From positions 1 to 55,248 of the forward strand of contig NZ_JAILYH010000029.1 in assembly GCF_019793435.1 (NCBI RefSeq): DNA of 55,248 nt, in the 5' to 3' direction. Shown here piece after piece: positions 8,807 to 17,400 of the stretch (within the stretch, counting starts at the first letter, position 1; each line of letters starts with the position of its first letter). The translations under genes were made by a program, and so were the position numbers. Source of the DNA: Rhizobium redzepovicii. Lineage in GTDB: Bacteria; Pseudomonadota; Alphaproteobacteria; Rhizobiales; Rhizobiaceae. The notes under the pieces were generated by a model. It did not search any database, was not told the origin of the DNA, and saw only the letters and a program-made list of their open reading frames with translations.

Positions 8807-9151
8807 TGCTTTTCTCCTGTCATCAAAGCCCCTTCGCCGAGAACGAATTCTCCTCGGAGAGGGAGCGAGCAAAATCGTTGAGCGCCAGATTTCCAATCTC
8901 AGCAGCGCGAGGCGCCAATGACATGCGATGCAGCGATCAGATCGCCGTGCGGCTCGAAATCCACGCTGCTTTGTTGGCCGAAGTCGAAATTTCTTGGATG
9001 CCTCGCCCGCCCTTCCGGTCGACATCGGATTTTCACGGGTACCTCTCTTCCGGTAAATGCGTTCTGAGCACAGATGCATTTTGATTTCCTCCGCTCCATG
9101 GCGGTCACCAAAGAAACCGGCCGACAGTCCTTGCCGCCCCGCAAGAAGAAC

Positions 9152-9168
9152 TTCAAAGTTCATGCCAA
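9152..9168 (-). promoter_or_regulatory. Candidate sigma-54 promoter for the P450 cluster
   Basis: On the minus strand the sequence is TTGGCATGAACTTTGAA: a good -24 element (TGGCATG) and correct spacing, but GA instead of GC at -12. A NifA-type site lies about 90 bp upstream. The leader to the P450 start would be about 340 nt. Confidence 0.4.
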
Positions 9169-9255
9169 TTTGATTGATTTGGCCGGAAAGAAATTTTTCA
9201 ATTGCCTTTCAGCGCTTTGGCTCAAGGCAGAACAAAGATTGGCTGATCAAGGCCG

Positions 9256-9271
9256 TGTCGCGCATCTAACA
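9256..9271. promoter_or_regulatory. NifA upstream activator sequence (TGT-N10-ACA)
   Basis: TGTCGCGCATCTAACA matches the palindromic NifA site. It is correctly placed upstream of the minus-strand candidate promoter at 9152-9168. The motif has only six fixed bases, so position is the main support. Confidence 0.4.
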
Positions 9272-9701
9272 AAACCCGACATCAGGTGCCGGATGCCATC
9301 TATTCAGGTGCGACTTTTTCCCAGCCACCACAGCCGGGGGCCAGAGACAGCGCGACGAGCAACGAATGTCCTGATGTACTGCGATGCAGTGGGATAGCTT
9401 GAGGGTGGGTAGCTTTGAATTGTGGCATCGAGCTAGCGGCGGAATTCCGGGAAAAGCTCGAAGCGTGCTACTCCTTTGTCCTGAATGTCAGTTCTACCAG
9501 CCCGACGACACCACCCTAAGAGTCGGCGGCAATCTGCCGATTGGGTGTTGTCTGACAGCAATGGATATGGTGGCCTACCGTCCGCCGAGACGGAAGGCGA
9601 TGGCCGCAGAAAGCCCGCTCAAGCGGCGGGCCGAAAATGCCGTCCGAAACAAATCCACAAAACTGCCCTGCCTGGCACGGCAAGAGCGTGGGTACGGAGA
9701 T

Positions 9702-9715
9702 TTGATCTGGATCAA
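9702..9715. promoter_or_regulatory. Anaerobox (FNR/FixK site), distal
   Basis: TTGATCTGGATCAA is a perfect TTGAT-N4-ATCAA site, about 130 bp before the fnrN start chosen here. It is one of a pair, which fits autoregulation of fnrN. Confidence 0.85.
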
Positions 9716-9733
9716 ATCGCAATCCTGATGAAA

Positions 9734-9747
9734 TTGATAGCCATCAA
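9734..9747. promoter_or_regulatory. Anaerobox (FNR/FixK site), proximal
   Basis: TTGATAGCCATCAA is a second perfect TTGAT-N4-ATCAA, centred 32 bp (about three helical turns) downstream of the first. In R. leguminosarum, fnrN also carries two anaeroboxes, the distal one activating and the proximal one repressing. Confidence 0.85.
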
Positions 9748-9843
9748 AGACGCGCTGGAAGAAATAGGGATAGCCGAAGTCGCAACGGCCGCGTGGTCGT
9801 CTCGGGCATGTCCGGCATAGGCGGTTTTCGAAGGGATCAGGAC

Positions 9844-10560
9844 ATGGACGTCGCACGCGGTGAGGTTCTCGTGATTAGCACTTCCGTCGCTTGCCGTTCC
9901 TGCCAGGCGCGGCACGGCGTCTTTTGCGGCGCCTTGTCGGCTGGCCAGCTTAGCGAACTTGGCCGCCACTCGCTGCGCCGCAAGGTCGACGCAGGCTGCG
10001 AGATCATTGCACAAGGATCGGAAAACTCTTTCTATTCGAACATCACGCGCGGCGTGGTGAAGCTCTGCAAGGTGATGTCGGACGGGCGCCAGCAGATCGT
10101 TGGCCTGCAATTCGCCCCCGATTTCGTCGGCCGCCCCTTCGTGCGCGAAAGCACGCTGTCGGCCGAGGCCGCGACCGATGCGGAGATCTGCGTGTTCCCC
10201 CGCAATTTGCTCGAACGCATGATATTGGAGACTAGGGAATTGCAGCGTAGCCTGCACGCTCAGGCGCTGAACGAGCTGGATGCCGCGCGCGAATGGATGC
10301 TGACGCTCGGCCGGCGGACCGCCGAGGAGAAGGTCGCAAGCCTGCTCCACCTCATTGCCGCCCACGCCGAGACGGCGACGAGCACTGCCTTCGATCTGCC
10401 GCTATCGCGTGCCGAGATTGCCGACTTTCTCGGGCTGACGATCGAAACCGTCAGCCGCCAGTTGACCCGGCTTCGCAAAGAGGGCGTCATCCGCATCGAG
10501 AACATCCGGCATATCACCGTGCCCGACATGGATGCGCTCGCAAAGAAAATCAGCGGGTAA
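9844..10560 (+). CDS. fnrN: FnrN-type oxygen-sensing Crp/Fnr regulator
   Basis: The 238-residue product has the N-terminal cluster motif C-x2-C-x7-C (Cys17, Cys20, Cys28), and Cys116 in EICVFPR aligns with the fourth ligand of E. coli FNR. It should therefore bind an oxygen-labile [4Fe-4S] cluster, unlike FixK. A cyclic-nucleotide-binding-type domain follows, then the helix-turn-helix LSRAEIADFLGLTIETVSRQ. ATG 9844 was chosen for the AGG upstream; in-frame upstream starts exist (9793, 9808). Two anaeroboxes precede it. Expected targets are microaerobic genes such as fixNOQP and fixGHIS, which lie outside this window. A second copy on a symbiotic plasmid is known in R. etli. Confidence 0.88.
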   Translation: MDVARGEVLVISTSVACRSCQARHGVFCGALSAGQLSELGRHSLRRKVDAGCEIIAQGSENSFYSNITRGVVKLCKVMSDGRQQIVGLQFAPDFVGRPFVRESTLSAEAATDAEICVFPRNLLERMILETRELQRSLHAQALNELDAAREWMLTLGRRTAEEKVASLLHLIAAHAETATSTAFDLPLSRAEIADFLGLTIETVSRQLTRLRKEGVIRIENIRHITVPDMDALAKKISG

Positions 10561-11322
10561 TTGCCACCCGCGTATCGCCAGCGTAAAGAACTAGGCGGCA
10601 TTGTCGGGATGCAGACGGACGTGCCGGGCGCTACCACATCGAGCATTCCGGGCGAGAAAACTTCTAGTCCCGGAGCCGCCGGCTTGCAGCTCGGGATAGC
10701 CGCCGGGCAGGTGGGTGGCGTCGCCATCGGCGCCGGGCGCCCAGCACGTCGCCAGCGAGCTGAGCGGTGAGTGGTGAATGGAACAAAATATCAGCTCCGC
10801 GGCGACGTCAGCCGAGCAACAAATGCTCGTAGGCCAAAGGCTACATAGCGCGACCCGGGTGCCGGTCGGCATCAGCCGATCGATATTGGCGGCTGCGAGC
10901 TCTTCACGCCCCCAACCTGCGGATATCCGCCATCGTCGTCTTCTGTGACGAAATTATCGGAGCCGTTTGCGTTTCACCATTTTTCGATGCGCGGTCCGAG
11001 CCTGGCGCCCCCTTTTGTCGGACCTCAAACTTTCTTGTGCAGTTTCAAACAAGAAAACGTGCGCGGGTAGACATACGCACGAGCAGAACCTCAAGCCCCG
11101 TGACCCGCGCCTTCCCGCCGCGACCGGACTGGCGGGCAGTATGCTAAGGTTCTAAAAGGCGACAGAGAAACCTTGATCGAGATGCGGTCGGAAGTAGCCG
11201 AAACAGCGCCCGGCCGTCAGCGCGGCACAACGGCTTCACAATTCGCTCGCCCGCACGAGCAGCGCACGAGTGCGGCGACGAAGGCCCTGTGCTGACCGCA
11301 AGTCCATCTCCTTCAGGCCAAA
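10561..11322. other. Intergenic region without a convincing gene
   Basis: There are no long ORFs with family-like content. A 55-codon frame near 10778-10945 (MEQNISSAATSAEQQ..) has no recognisable family. The only other feature noted is a NifA-type site at 11036. It looks like decayed sequence between fnrN and the prxS promoter. Confidence 0.5.
11036..11051. promoter_or_regulatory. NifA-type upstream site (TGT-N10-ACA)
   Basis: TGTGCAGTTTCAAACA matches the NifA site but lies about 285 bp upstream of the prxS -24 element, further than the usual 80-150 bp. It could act by looping or be a chance match. Confidence 0.35.
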
Positions 11323-11338
11323 TGGCATGACGCTTGCT
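11323..11338 (+). promoter_or_regulatory. Sigma-54 promoter of prxS-rpoN2
   Basis: TGGCATGACGCTTGCT has GG and GC separated by 10 nt and matches the consensus TGGCACG-N4-TTGCW at nearly all positions. It is 85 bp before the prxS start. Confidence 0.8.
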
Positions 11339-11422
11339 TGCCCTGGCGTGTGGGCCGAGGTCGGATTCGTGTTAGCCGTGACTGAGAGGCCGCAAATAAA
11401 TTTTCCTAGAGGAGCTTCATTG

Positions 11423-11962
11423 ATGACCATGGAAAAGCAGGTCCCTATTGTCACCTTTCGCACGCGGGTTCGCGACGAGTCTATATCCGGTCCCAACCCC
11501 TACCGCTGGGAAGACAAGACGACCGACGACTATTTCAGCGGTAAGCGGGTAATCCTTTTTTCGCTGCCGGGCGCCTTCACGCCAATCTGCTCCACCTTCC
11601 AACTGCCTGATTTCGAAAGTCTTTATGTCGAGTTTAAGAAGAATGGCATTGACGACATCTACTGTCTCTCCGTCAACGATGCCTTCGTCATGAATGCTTG
11701 GGGCAAGTCTCAGGGGTTGAAAAATGTCAAGCTTATCCCGGACGGTTCGGGAGAATTCACTCGGAAAATGGGTATGCTCGTCGCCAAGGACAATCTCGGT
11801 TTCGGTCTGCGCTCCTGGCGCTACGCTGCCGTGATCAATAATGGCGTCGTGGAGGGGTGGTTCGAGGAAGAAGGCTTTGGCGACAACTGCGCGACCGATC
11901 CGTATGGCGTTTCTTCGCCGCAAAACATTTTGAAATGCCTTAAGGCCCCAGCCTTCGTATGA
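11423..11962 (+). CDS. prxS: Symbiotic peroxiredoxin (Prx5/type II)
   Basis: The 179-residue product has the peroxidatic-Cys motif PGAFTPICS and the typical 1-Cys/Prx5 core (LFSLPGAF, CLSVNDAFVMNAWG, MGMLVAKDNLGFGLRSWRY). It reduces peroxides and would protect bacteroids and nitrogenase during high respiration. ATG 11423 has GAGGAG 8 nt upstream. It lies 75 bp before rpoN2 behind one sigma-54 promoter. The prxS-rpoN2 pair is known from R. etli, where it depends on NifA. The symbol follows that precedent. Confidence 0.88.
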   Translation: MTMEKQVPIVTFRTRVRDESISGPNPYRWEDKTTDDYFSGKRVILFSLPGAFTPICSTFQLPDFESLYVEFKKNGIDDIYCLSVNDAFVMNAWGKSQGLKNVKLIPDGSGEFTRKMGMLVAKDNLGFGLRSWRYAAVINNGVVEGWFEEEGFGDNCATDPYGVSSPQNILKCLKAPAFV

Positions 11963-12037
11963 GCATTGAAGCCAACGACCAGCAGCTACGACTTGTCGTG
12001 CACACCTGCGCCGAATGATAGGAGTTTTGCTCGAACC

Positions 12038-13489
12038 ATGAAGTCCTTTACAAGCCTTCATCAGCGTCAGCAGCAATCGCTGGTTATTACGCCCCAGCTC
12101 ATCGCGTCTATTCGCTTGCTGCAGCTGGCGCACACCGAACTGAATCAGTTCGTGGAACAGGAAATCGAGAAGAACCCATTTCTCGACCTGGCGTCGAATG
12201 ACGGCGGGGCTTCTGGCGTATCGCCAACTGCGGCGGATGATCCAAATATCAGCGCACGCGAAGACCACGTTGATGGACCGGCCAGGACGGACATGCCTGA
12301 GCTGTCTAGTCCCTGGAAATCAATCCGTGACACAGGCAACCTTTCGCCGGGGGAAAGGCCTTCCCTGGATGAGTTCGCCGCCTCAACTGAGACATTGCAC
12401 GAACATGTCGCCCATCAGATCGCCCTCACTGCCTTCACACCCCAGGAGCGGCTGATTGCTGGCGCGCTTGCCGACCATCTGGATGACACTGGGTATCTGC
12501 AAGTGAACCTTCAGGAGCTAGCAGAGAGGCTAAATAGCCCTGAGGCTGGAGTGAAGCGGGTTCTTGAGGCTTTGCAGCTATTTGACCCGCCGGGCATATT
12601 TGCGCGAAGTCTGGGCGAATGCCTCGAGATTCAGTTGCGCCAACGAGACCGGTTCGACCCGGCCATGGCAGCTCTGGTCGCAAATCTCGAGTTGCTTGCG
12701 CGACGCGATTTTCGAGCACTGAAGCGACGTTGCCGGGTCGATGAAGACGACCTTCTCGATATGTTGAACGAAATTCGTGCACTTGACCCAAAGCCTGGAA
12801 ACCAGTTCCAGTCCGCAAGGTCGGAATCCATCATACCCGACGTCTTCGTCCTACCCTCGCCGGGAGGCGGATGGCACGTCGAGCTTAATCGGGAGATTTT
12901 GCCCAAGGTACTGATCAACCAAACCTATTTTGCGCAAGTTACTCGCCTAACCGCCCAAAGCTCGAAAGATCAGTCATTCCTCAACGAATGCTTCCAGAGC
13001 GCGAGCTGGTTGGTTCGGAGTCTCGATCAGCGCGCCACGACGATCCTTAAGGTGGCGACCGAAATCGTGCGCCACCAGGATGTCTTTTTGGAAGATGGCA
13101 TTGCTCATCTTCGCCCTCTCAATCTTAAGACCATCGCTGACGCGATCGACATGCACGAGTCCACTGTAAGTCGGGTAACGTCGAACAAATACATTCTCAC
13201 GCCCCGCGGCGTGTTCGAGCTCAAGTATTTTTTCACCGTCGCGATCCCGTCCTCACAAGGCGGTGACGCGCACTCGGCCGAAGCTGTGCGCCATCAGATA
13301 AGGGCACTTATTGCCGCAGAGACGCTCCATGATGTGCTGTCCGACGATGGCATCGTTGCCAAGCTCAAGGAAACAGGCGTCGACATTGCTCGCCGCACAG
13401 TCGCCAAATATCGCGAGGCGATGAACATCCCCTCGTCCGCGCAACGCCGGCGGGAGAAACGGTTTGTACTGGCGGCCGCGGAGGGATAA
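12038..13489 (+). CDS. rpoN2: RNA polymerase sigma-54 factor, symbiotic copy
   Basis: The 483-residue product has the sigma-54 architecture: Gln-rich region I (HQRQQQSLVITPQLIASIRLL..), an acidic region II, the core-binding domain (LSPGERPSLDEF, QIALTAF, IAGALADHLDDTGYL), a helix-turn-helix (TIADAIDMHESTVSRVTSNKY), and the RpoN box ARRTVAKYR near residue 455, which reads the -24 element. ATG 12038 has GGAG about 14 nt upstream; the ORF is open further 5'. It directs transcription from the GG-N10-GC promoters of nif/fix genes with NifA. Its own promoter is of that type, so it should be self-reinforcing. Confidence 0.95.
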   Translation: MKSFTSLHQRQQQSLVITPQLIASIRLLQLAHTELNQFVEQEIEKNPFLDLASNDGGASGVSPTAADDPNISAREDHVDGPARTDMPELSSPWKSIRDTGNLSPGERPSLDEFAASTETLHEHVAHQIALTAFTPQERLIAGALADHLDDTGYLQVNLQELAERLNSPEAGVKRVLEALQLFDPPGIFARSLGECLEIQLRQRDRFDPAMAALVANLELLARRDFRALKRRCRVDEDDLLDMLNEIRALDPKPGNQFQSARSESIIPDVFVLPSPGGGWHVELNREILPKVLINQTYFAQVTRLTAQSSKDQSFLNECFQSASWLVRSLDQRATTILKVATEIVRHQDVFLEDGIAHLRPLNLKTIADAIDMHESTVSRVTSNKYILTPRGVFELKYFFTVAIPSSQGGDAHSAEAVRHQIRALIAAETLHDVLSDDGIVAKLKETGVDIARRTVAKYREAMNIPSSAQRRREKRFVLAAAEG

Positions 13490-13958
13490 GTCCTTTGTAC
13501 CGTAGGTGATGCCCTTTTCCCAAAAACCGCGGAACTGAGGCACATGTGACATTGTGCTTAGTCCTCTCCATGGAGGATCGACTTCATATGGGCTGGCGAC
13601 CGCAGCCTCGTCACGGGAGCTTCAAAAGTTGTTCCGGCCGCTTAAGCTGACGTTCCAGAAAAGATTAGATGTCTGTTCCATAGCCCAAGCGCTTAGGGGC
13701 TAAGCGGTTAATCACGAAACTCGTGCAGAATTTTTATGTCGCGCAAGCGACAAATCTAGAAGCAGTTGTCGCCTCCCATTCATTTTCGCCGAACCGCTGG
13801 GATTTCGGTGCGGCGGCAACGAGAGCCTCAACCGAAAATGATAGACGGAGATACGCGGGCAGACGTTCTGGAGTTGGCGCGCTTTCGAGATCTCCGATGT
13901 TCGACGACGCAGGAATACAACACGCGGGCTGATCGAACTCTTGGCCTTCCTTACCGCT
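13490..13958. other. Intergenic leader before iscN
   Basis: No gene is apparent. The stretch holds the NifA site at 13737 and runs up to the sigma-54 promoter at 13959. Open frames here (for example 13723-13932) have no family features. Confidence 0.6.
13737..13752. promoter_or_regulatory. NifA upstream activator sequence
   Basis: TGTCGCGCAAGCGACA is a perfect TGT-N10-ACA palindrome with further dyad symmetry in the spacer. It is about 205 bp upstream of the iscN sigma-54 promoter. Confidence 0.65.
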
Positions 13959-13974
13959 TGGCACGACGCATGCA
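13959..13974 (+). promoter_or_regulatory. Sigma-54 promoter of iscN-nifS
   Basis: TGGCACGACGCATGCA has a perfect -24 element (TGGCACG), 10-nt spacing and GC at -12. It is 44 bp before the iscN start. Confidence 0.85.
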
Positions 13975-14017
13975 CGGTAATCCGAAAATGCGCCATCGAA
14001 CAAAAAGGAATCATCCC

Positions 14018-14335
14018 ATGATCAAGCTCACAGAGAATGCCGCCGCCATCATGAACGTAACGCTTTCCCGAGCCGAGCAGGCGGAAGGCTTTCGCATCGC
14101 GGTCGAGGCAGGTGGATGCGCCGGCTACAAATACCTGGTGGGGCTAGAAAGCGTCCAGGGCGAGGGCGACGCGGTGATCGAAACAAATGGGGTCAAGGTG
14201 TTCGTTGACGCAGACTCCCAAGCACACATCAACGGCATGACGATCGACTTCGTGACGGGACCAGAAACCTCCGGTTTTGTCTTCGACAATCCCAATGCGC
14301 ACCAGAACTGCACTTGCGGCAAATCCTTCGGCTGA
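14018..14335 (+). CDS. iscN: IscA/HesB-type Fe-S assembly protein
   Basis: The 105-residue A-type carrier has the three conserved cysteines: one in GGCAGYKY and the C-terminal pair in NCTCGKSFG. It accepts Fe-S clusters or iron from NifS-driven assembly and passes them to nitrogenase-related apoproteins in the cytoplasm. ATG 14018 has AAGGAA 9 nt upstream, and its own sigma-54 promoter lies just upstream. In R. etli the order iscN-nifU-nifS is known; here the middle gene is degenerate, so IscN may be the only remaining carrier partner for NifS at this locus. Confidence 0.9.
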   Translation: MIKLTENAAAIMNVTLSRAEQAEGFRIAVEAGGCAGYKYLVGLESVQGEGDAVIETNGVKVFVDADSQAHINGMTIDFVTGPETSGFVFDNPNAHQNCTCGKSFG

Positions 14336-14357
14336 TCACCGAGAAAGCGAGAGAGCC

Positions 14358-15080
14358 ATGCGGAATTATTGCGAAAAGGTCATGGTTTCCTTTTTCAATC
14401 CGAAGAACGACGGCGTGCAGGAAAATCCCCTCAGCGAGACCGCGGCAGTTTCCTACGGTAGAGGGCCTGAATTGATAATTGGAGTCGATCCAACGGTGGG
14501 AGCGTTTCTGGTGACGCCGTCGTCCTTGCGTTCCAACCCAGCGACCGCCTTCTCGCCAGCGCTGGCCGAACTCATAACCCTAAAGCCCGCCGAAGCGCCT
14601 CAAAACGTCCGTCAGGAGACAGCAGGCTTTTTAAGCGGTTTGCTGCCGGAGAAAAAGGTCTGCTCATCAACGGATTATCCTGAGGCAGCAAAATTTTTTG
14701 GCGGGCATCCGGGCCAGGATTCCAAAGGAGACGCTCCCTCTGCAAGCAGTTCCGCGCCGAGGAAAGGTGAGCGAAGACGCGTGCGTGTCAAGAGGCTTGA
14801 TTTCATGACCAAGTCGCTCACTTCGCTAGATCTGGCAGTAGACGGACGACACTCGTTCAAGCCGTCGAAGACGTGTCAGCGGTTTATACAGTACTGGTCG
14901 TCGAAAGCCTCGCTCCGGCAGAGGAGGACGATCAGACCGTCACAACAGAAATCTGAGGCCTGGAGAAATTGGCAGGGTCGAAATCGATGTTGTAGCCGGC
15001 AATCGCGTAGGACAGGGTCTAAAAATCGCCGCAGCCTGCAACAGTTCAGTTCTCAGCGACAAGCTAAGCTGGCGACCCAT
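14358..15080 (+). pseudogene. nifU: Degenerate nifU
   Basis: The start MRNYCEKVMVSFFNPKNDGV aligns with the NifU N-terminus (M.[DN]Y.EKV..HFFNP+N.G). Further weak matches are VDPTVGAF, ALAELI and FLSGLLPEKKVCSS. Two of the three scaffold cysteines are lost (SCGD to SYGR; FGCGSA absent). The middle ferredoxin domain with its Cys motifs is unrecognisable, and the C-terminal Nfu-like part survives only as hints in another frame (VEIDVVAGNRVG). The frame stays open to 15308 but the content is non-functional. It lies between iscN and nifS, where nifU is expected. Confidence 0.7.
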
Positions 15081-15304
15081 CTAGTTAAGCAGCCGCGGCG
15101 AATCCAACCGTTGGAAAAGGCGCGAGCGCACAACGTTCTTCCCTTCCTACTGATGGCGGCGATGCGACGTTATCGATGCCAACAAGATCGCATGACGCGC
15201 CATCGCACGACTCCACCCCGCGCTGCTTGCCCGAGGTTAGCAAACAACAGCATGTGCAAGACGCCGCAGCATTGTCACCGCTTCCCCTCAGTCGAGATCC
15301 ACCC

Positions 15305-16501
15305 ATGAGAGCGATCTATCTCGACAATAATGCAACGACCAGAGTCGATCCTGAAGTGGTTGAAGCCATGCTGCCGTTCTTTGCGGATCAGTTTGGAAAC
15401 CCTTCGTCGACGCACGCTTTTGGCTCCTCTATCCGCGAGGCGGTGAGGAAGGCGCGCCGGCAATTGCAAGCGCTGATCGGCGCCGAGTTCGATCATGAGA
15501 TCGTGTTCACCTCGGGGGGGACGGAAAGCGACAATGCGGCGATCCTTTCGGCGCTGGAGGTGATGCCTGAGCGCACAGAGATCGTGACTTCCGCAGTCGA
15601 GCATTCAGCGGTGCTGACACTCTGCGGCCATCTGGAGAAGACGCGCGGCATTAAGGTACACAGGATCCCAGTGGATCGACATGGACGTCTCGATCTTGAC
15701 GCCTATGAGACCGCCCTCACTCATCGTGTAGCGATTGCTTCGATCATGTGGGCGAACAACGAGACGGGAACCATTTTCCCGGTCGCTAAGCTTGCCGAGA
15801 TGGCCAAGAGAATCGGTGCACTTTTCCACACCGACGCGGTCCAGGCGGTCGGCAAGGTTCCAATGGACCTCCAACCTACTGCAATCGACATGCTTTCGTT
15901 GTCCGGACACAAATTCCATGGACCAAAAGGCATTGGTGCACTCTATCTCAGGCGGGGCTTATCTTTCTCCTCACTGATCAAGGGAGGTCATCAGGAGCGC
16001 GACCGACGCGCAGGGACAGAAAATACGGCCGGGATTGTCGGTTTAGGCAAGGCTGCCGAACTCGCCCTGAAATCAATAGACGACGAGAGCACCCGATTAA
16101 AGTCGCTCCGAGATCGATTGGAGAACGGCATTGTCCAGCGTGTTCCAGGCGCCTTCGTAACCGGCGATAGGCTTAAGAGGTTGCCGAACACGGCGAACAT
16201 CGCCTTTCAACGTGTCGAAGGAGACAGTATGCTCCTTCTTCTCAACCGCTATGGCATCGCCTGCTCTTCCGGCTCTGCTTGCTCCTCCGGTTCGCTGGAG
16301 CCGAGCCATGTCTTGAGGGCAATGGATATCCCTCATGCTATGGCGCACGGAACAATCCGCTTCTCGTTCTCGCGCGATAACTGTGACGAGGATGTCGACC
16401 GGGTGCTCGAAGTTTTACCGGGCATCGTTGAAAGGCTCCGGAGCCAATCCCGTTCCGGCCACGTGGCCGACACGAGCAGCCGGGTTCGTTCAGGGGAGTA
16501 G
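15305..16501 (+). CDS. nifS: Cysteine desulfurase NifS
   Basis: The 398-residue PLP enzyme removes sulfur from L-cysteine for nitrogenase Fe-S clusters. Visible features are the N-terminus MRAIYLDNNATTRVDPEV, the PLP lysine in SGHKFHGPKG (Lys203), RAGTEN, and the catalytic cysteine in SGSACSSGS (Cys326), which is the NifS/group I signature. ATG 15305 is the first methionine that fits family alignments, although the frame is open upstream. The C-terminal tail (RSQSRSGHVADTSSR) is slightly extended. Its usual scaffold partner NifU is degenerate just upstream. Confidence 0.95.
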   Translation: MRAIYLDNNATTRVDPEVVEAMLPFFADQFGNPSSTHAFGSSIREAVRKARRQLQALIGAEFDHEIVFTSGGTESDNAAILSALEVMPERTEIVTSAVEHSAVLTLCGHLEKTRGIKVHRIPVDRHGRLDLDAYETALTHRVAIASIMWANNETGTIFPVAKLAEMAKRIGALFHTDAVQAVGKVPMDLQPTAIDMLSLSGHKFHGPKGIGALYLRRGLSFSSLIKGGHQERDRRAGTENTAGIVGLGKAAELALKSIDDESTRLKSLRDRLENGIVQRVPGAFVTGDRLKRLPNTANIAFQRVEGDSMLLLLNRYGIACSSGSACSSGSLEPSHVLRAMDIPHAMAHGTIRFSFSRDNCDEDVDRVLEVLPGIVERLRSQSRSGHVADTSSRVRSGE

Positions 16502-16515
16502 GAGCAGGCACGCTC

Positions 16516-16590
16516 ATGAAACGGCAATTCCTTTTCACCGATACGACCTGCATGACGGCACCGGCATCGTATGAACGATCAGGTAAAAGC
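16516..16590 (+). other. Possible nifV (homocitrate synthase) 5' remnant
   Basis: ATG 16516 begins MKRQFLFTDTT; the +2 frame then reads DLHDGTGIV and a stop. Homocitrate synthases start with a similar block (..INDTTLRDGEQ.G). The position after nifS is a usual nifV location. The similarity is only about 15 residues, so this is tentative. The rest, up to nifW at 16841, shows nothing recognisable. Confidence 0.25.
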
Positions 16591-16840
16591 CGGGGCTCTC
16601 AGTCACATAGATCGCCGGTTCACCGCCCATGCGTGTTCATGGAGGGGGCCCAGCGCCATATCATCTTAATCAATCTCTCGACACCATCGGTGGATCGCAT
16701 CCGACCATCAGCCTATGCCGACTCCAGTTGCAACGCGACTGCCTTGCGCCTAGCCGCGTCGAACCACGCATTCCGTACGTTGCAGCTTAAGCTACGGGAG
16801 AACGATCTCGCGATCACCGCTCACGACCAGGGGGAATCTT

Positions 16841-17224
16841 ATGTGCCGTTGCTCCGCTGACAGCAGTCCCGTCGATGTCAAAGACATCCTCAATCGGCTG
16901 AAATCTCTCTCGGCTGCGGAGGAGTTCTTCGAAGCCCTAGGGGTCCCCTATGACCCGAAGGTTCTCGATGTCTCACGACTCCATATCATGAAGCGTATGG
17001 GCCAATACCTCGCGGCAGAGGACTTCTCCCATCTCCCAGACCGGGTAATCGCTGCTCGTGCCCGTGCCATACTGGAAAGGGCCTACTGTGATTTCGCGAC
17101 CTCCGCGCCGCTCTCGCACCGGGTCTTCAAGGTGCTCAAGGACCACAATCCGAACAGACCTGTCACACCCGGCCGCACCGTTGTCCCGTTAGACTCTTTC
17201 CTGAAGCCGTTCGAAAAGAAGTGA
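16841..17224 (+). CDS. nifW: Nitrogenase-stabilising protein NifW
   Basis: The 127-residue protein has the NifW core LNRLKSLSAAEEFFEALGVPYDP and the C-terminal FKVLKDHNP with VPLDSFLKP. NifW associates with the MoFe protein and is thought to protect it from oxygen damage or help maturation. ATG 16841 follows AGGGGG with suitable spacing. It lies downstream of nifS and before the fixA promoter, so it is probably read from the iscN promoter or a local one. Confidence 0.92.
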   Translation: MCRCSADSSPVDVKDILNRLKSLSAAEEFFEALGVPYDPKVLDVSRLHIMKRMGQYLAAEDFSHLPDRVIAARARAILERAYCDFATSAPLSHRVFKVLKDHNPNRPVTPGRTVVPLDSFLKPFEKK

Positions 17225-17244
17225 GCACGGTTGCGACACGACAA

Positions 17245-17260
17245 TGTCGGGAAGCTTACA
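17245..17260. promoter_or_regulatory. NifA upstream activator sequence of fixABCX
   Basis: TGTCGGGAAGCTTACA is TGT-N10-ACA, 67 bp upstream of the -24 element. This is a classical NifA site position, just after the nifW stop. Confidence 0.85.
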
Positions 17261-17326
17261 ATTCAGTCATATGCTAGCAACGTCGGAATCGAAGCCATTT
17301 CAATGTGATAGAGAACGCCAAACGGT

Positions 17327-17342
17327 TGGCACGAATGATGCA
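17327..17342 (+). promoter_or_regulatory. Sigma-54 promoter of fixABCX
   Basis: TGGCACGAATGATGCA has a perfect -24 element, 10-nt spacing and GC at -12. It lies 59 bp before fixA. Confidence 0.9.
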
Positions 17343-17400
17343 CGCAAGCATGTGTACTGACAAGCCCGCCACCCATAGAGGGAGGGAGTAAGAAACCGCC

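Noticed and set aside
8807..9163. N-terminal extension of the P450 ORF on the minus strand
   Set aside because: The sequence is not P450-like, GTG 8806 has its own ribosome site, and the extension overlaps a candidate promoter.
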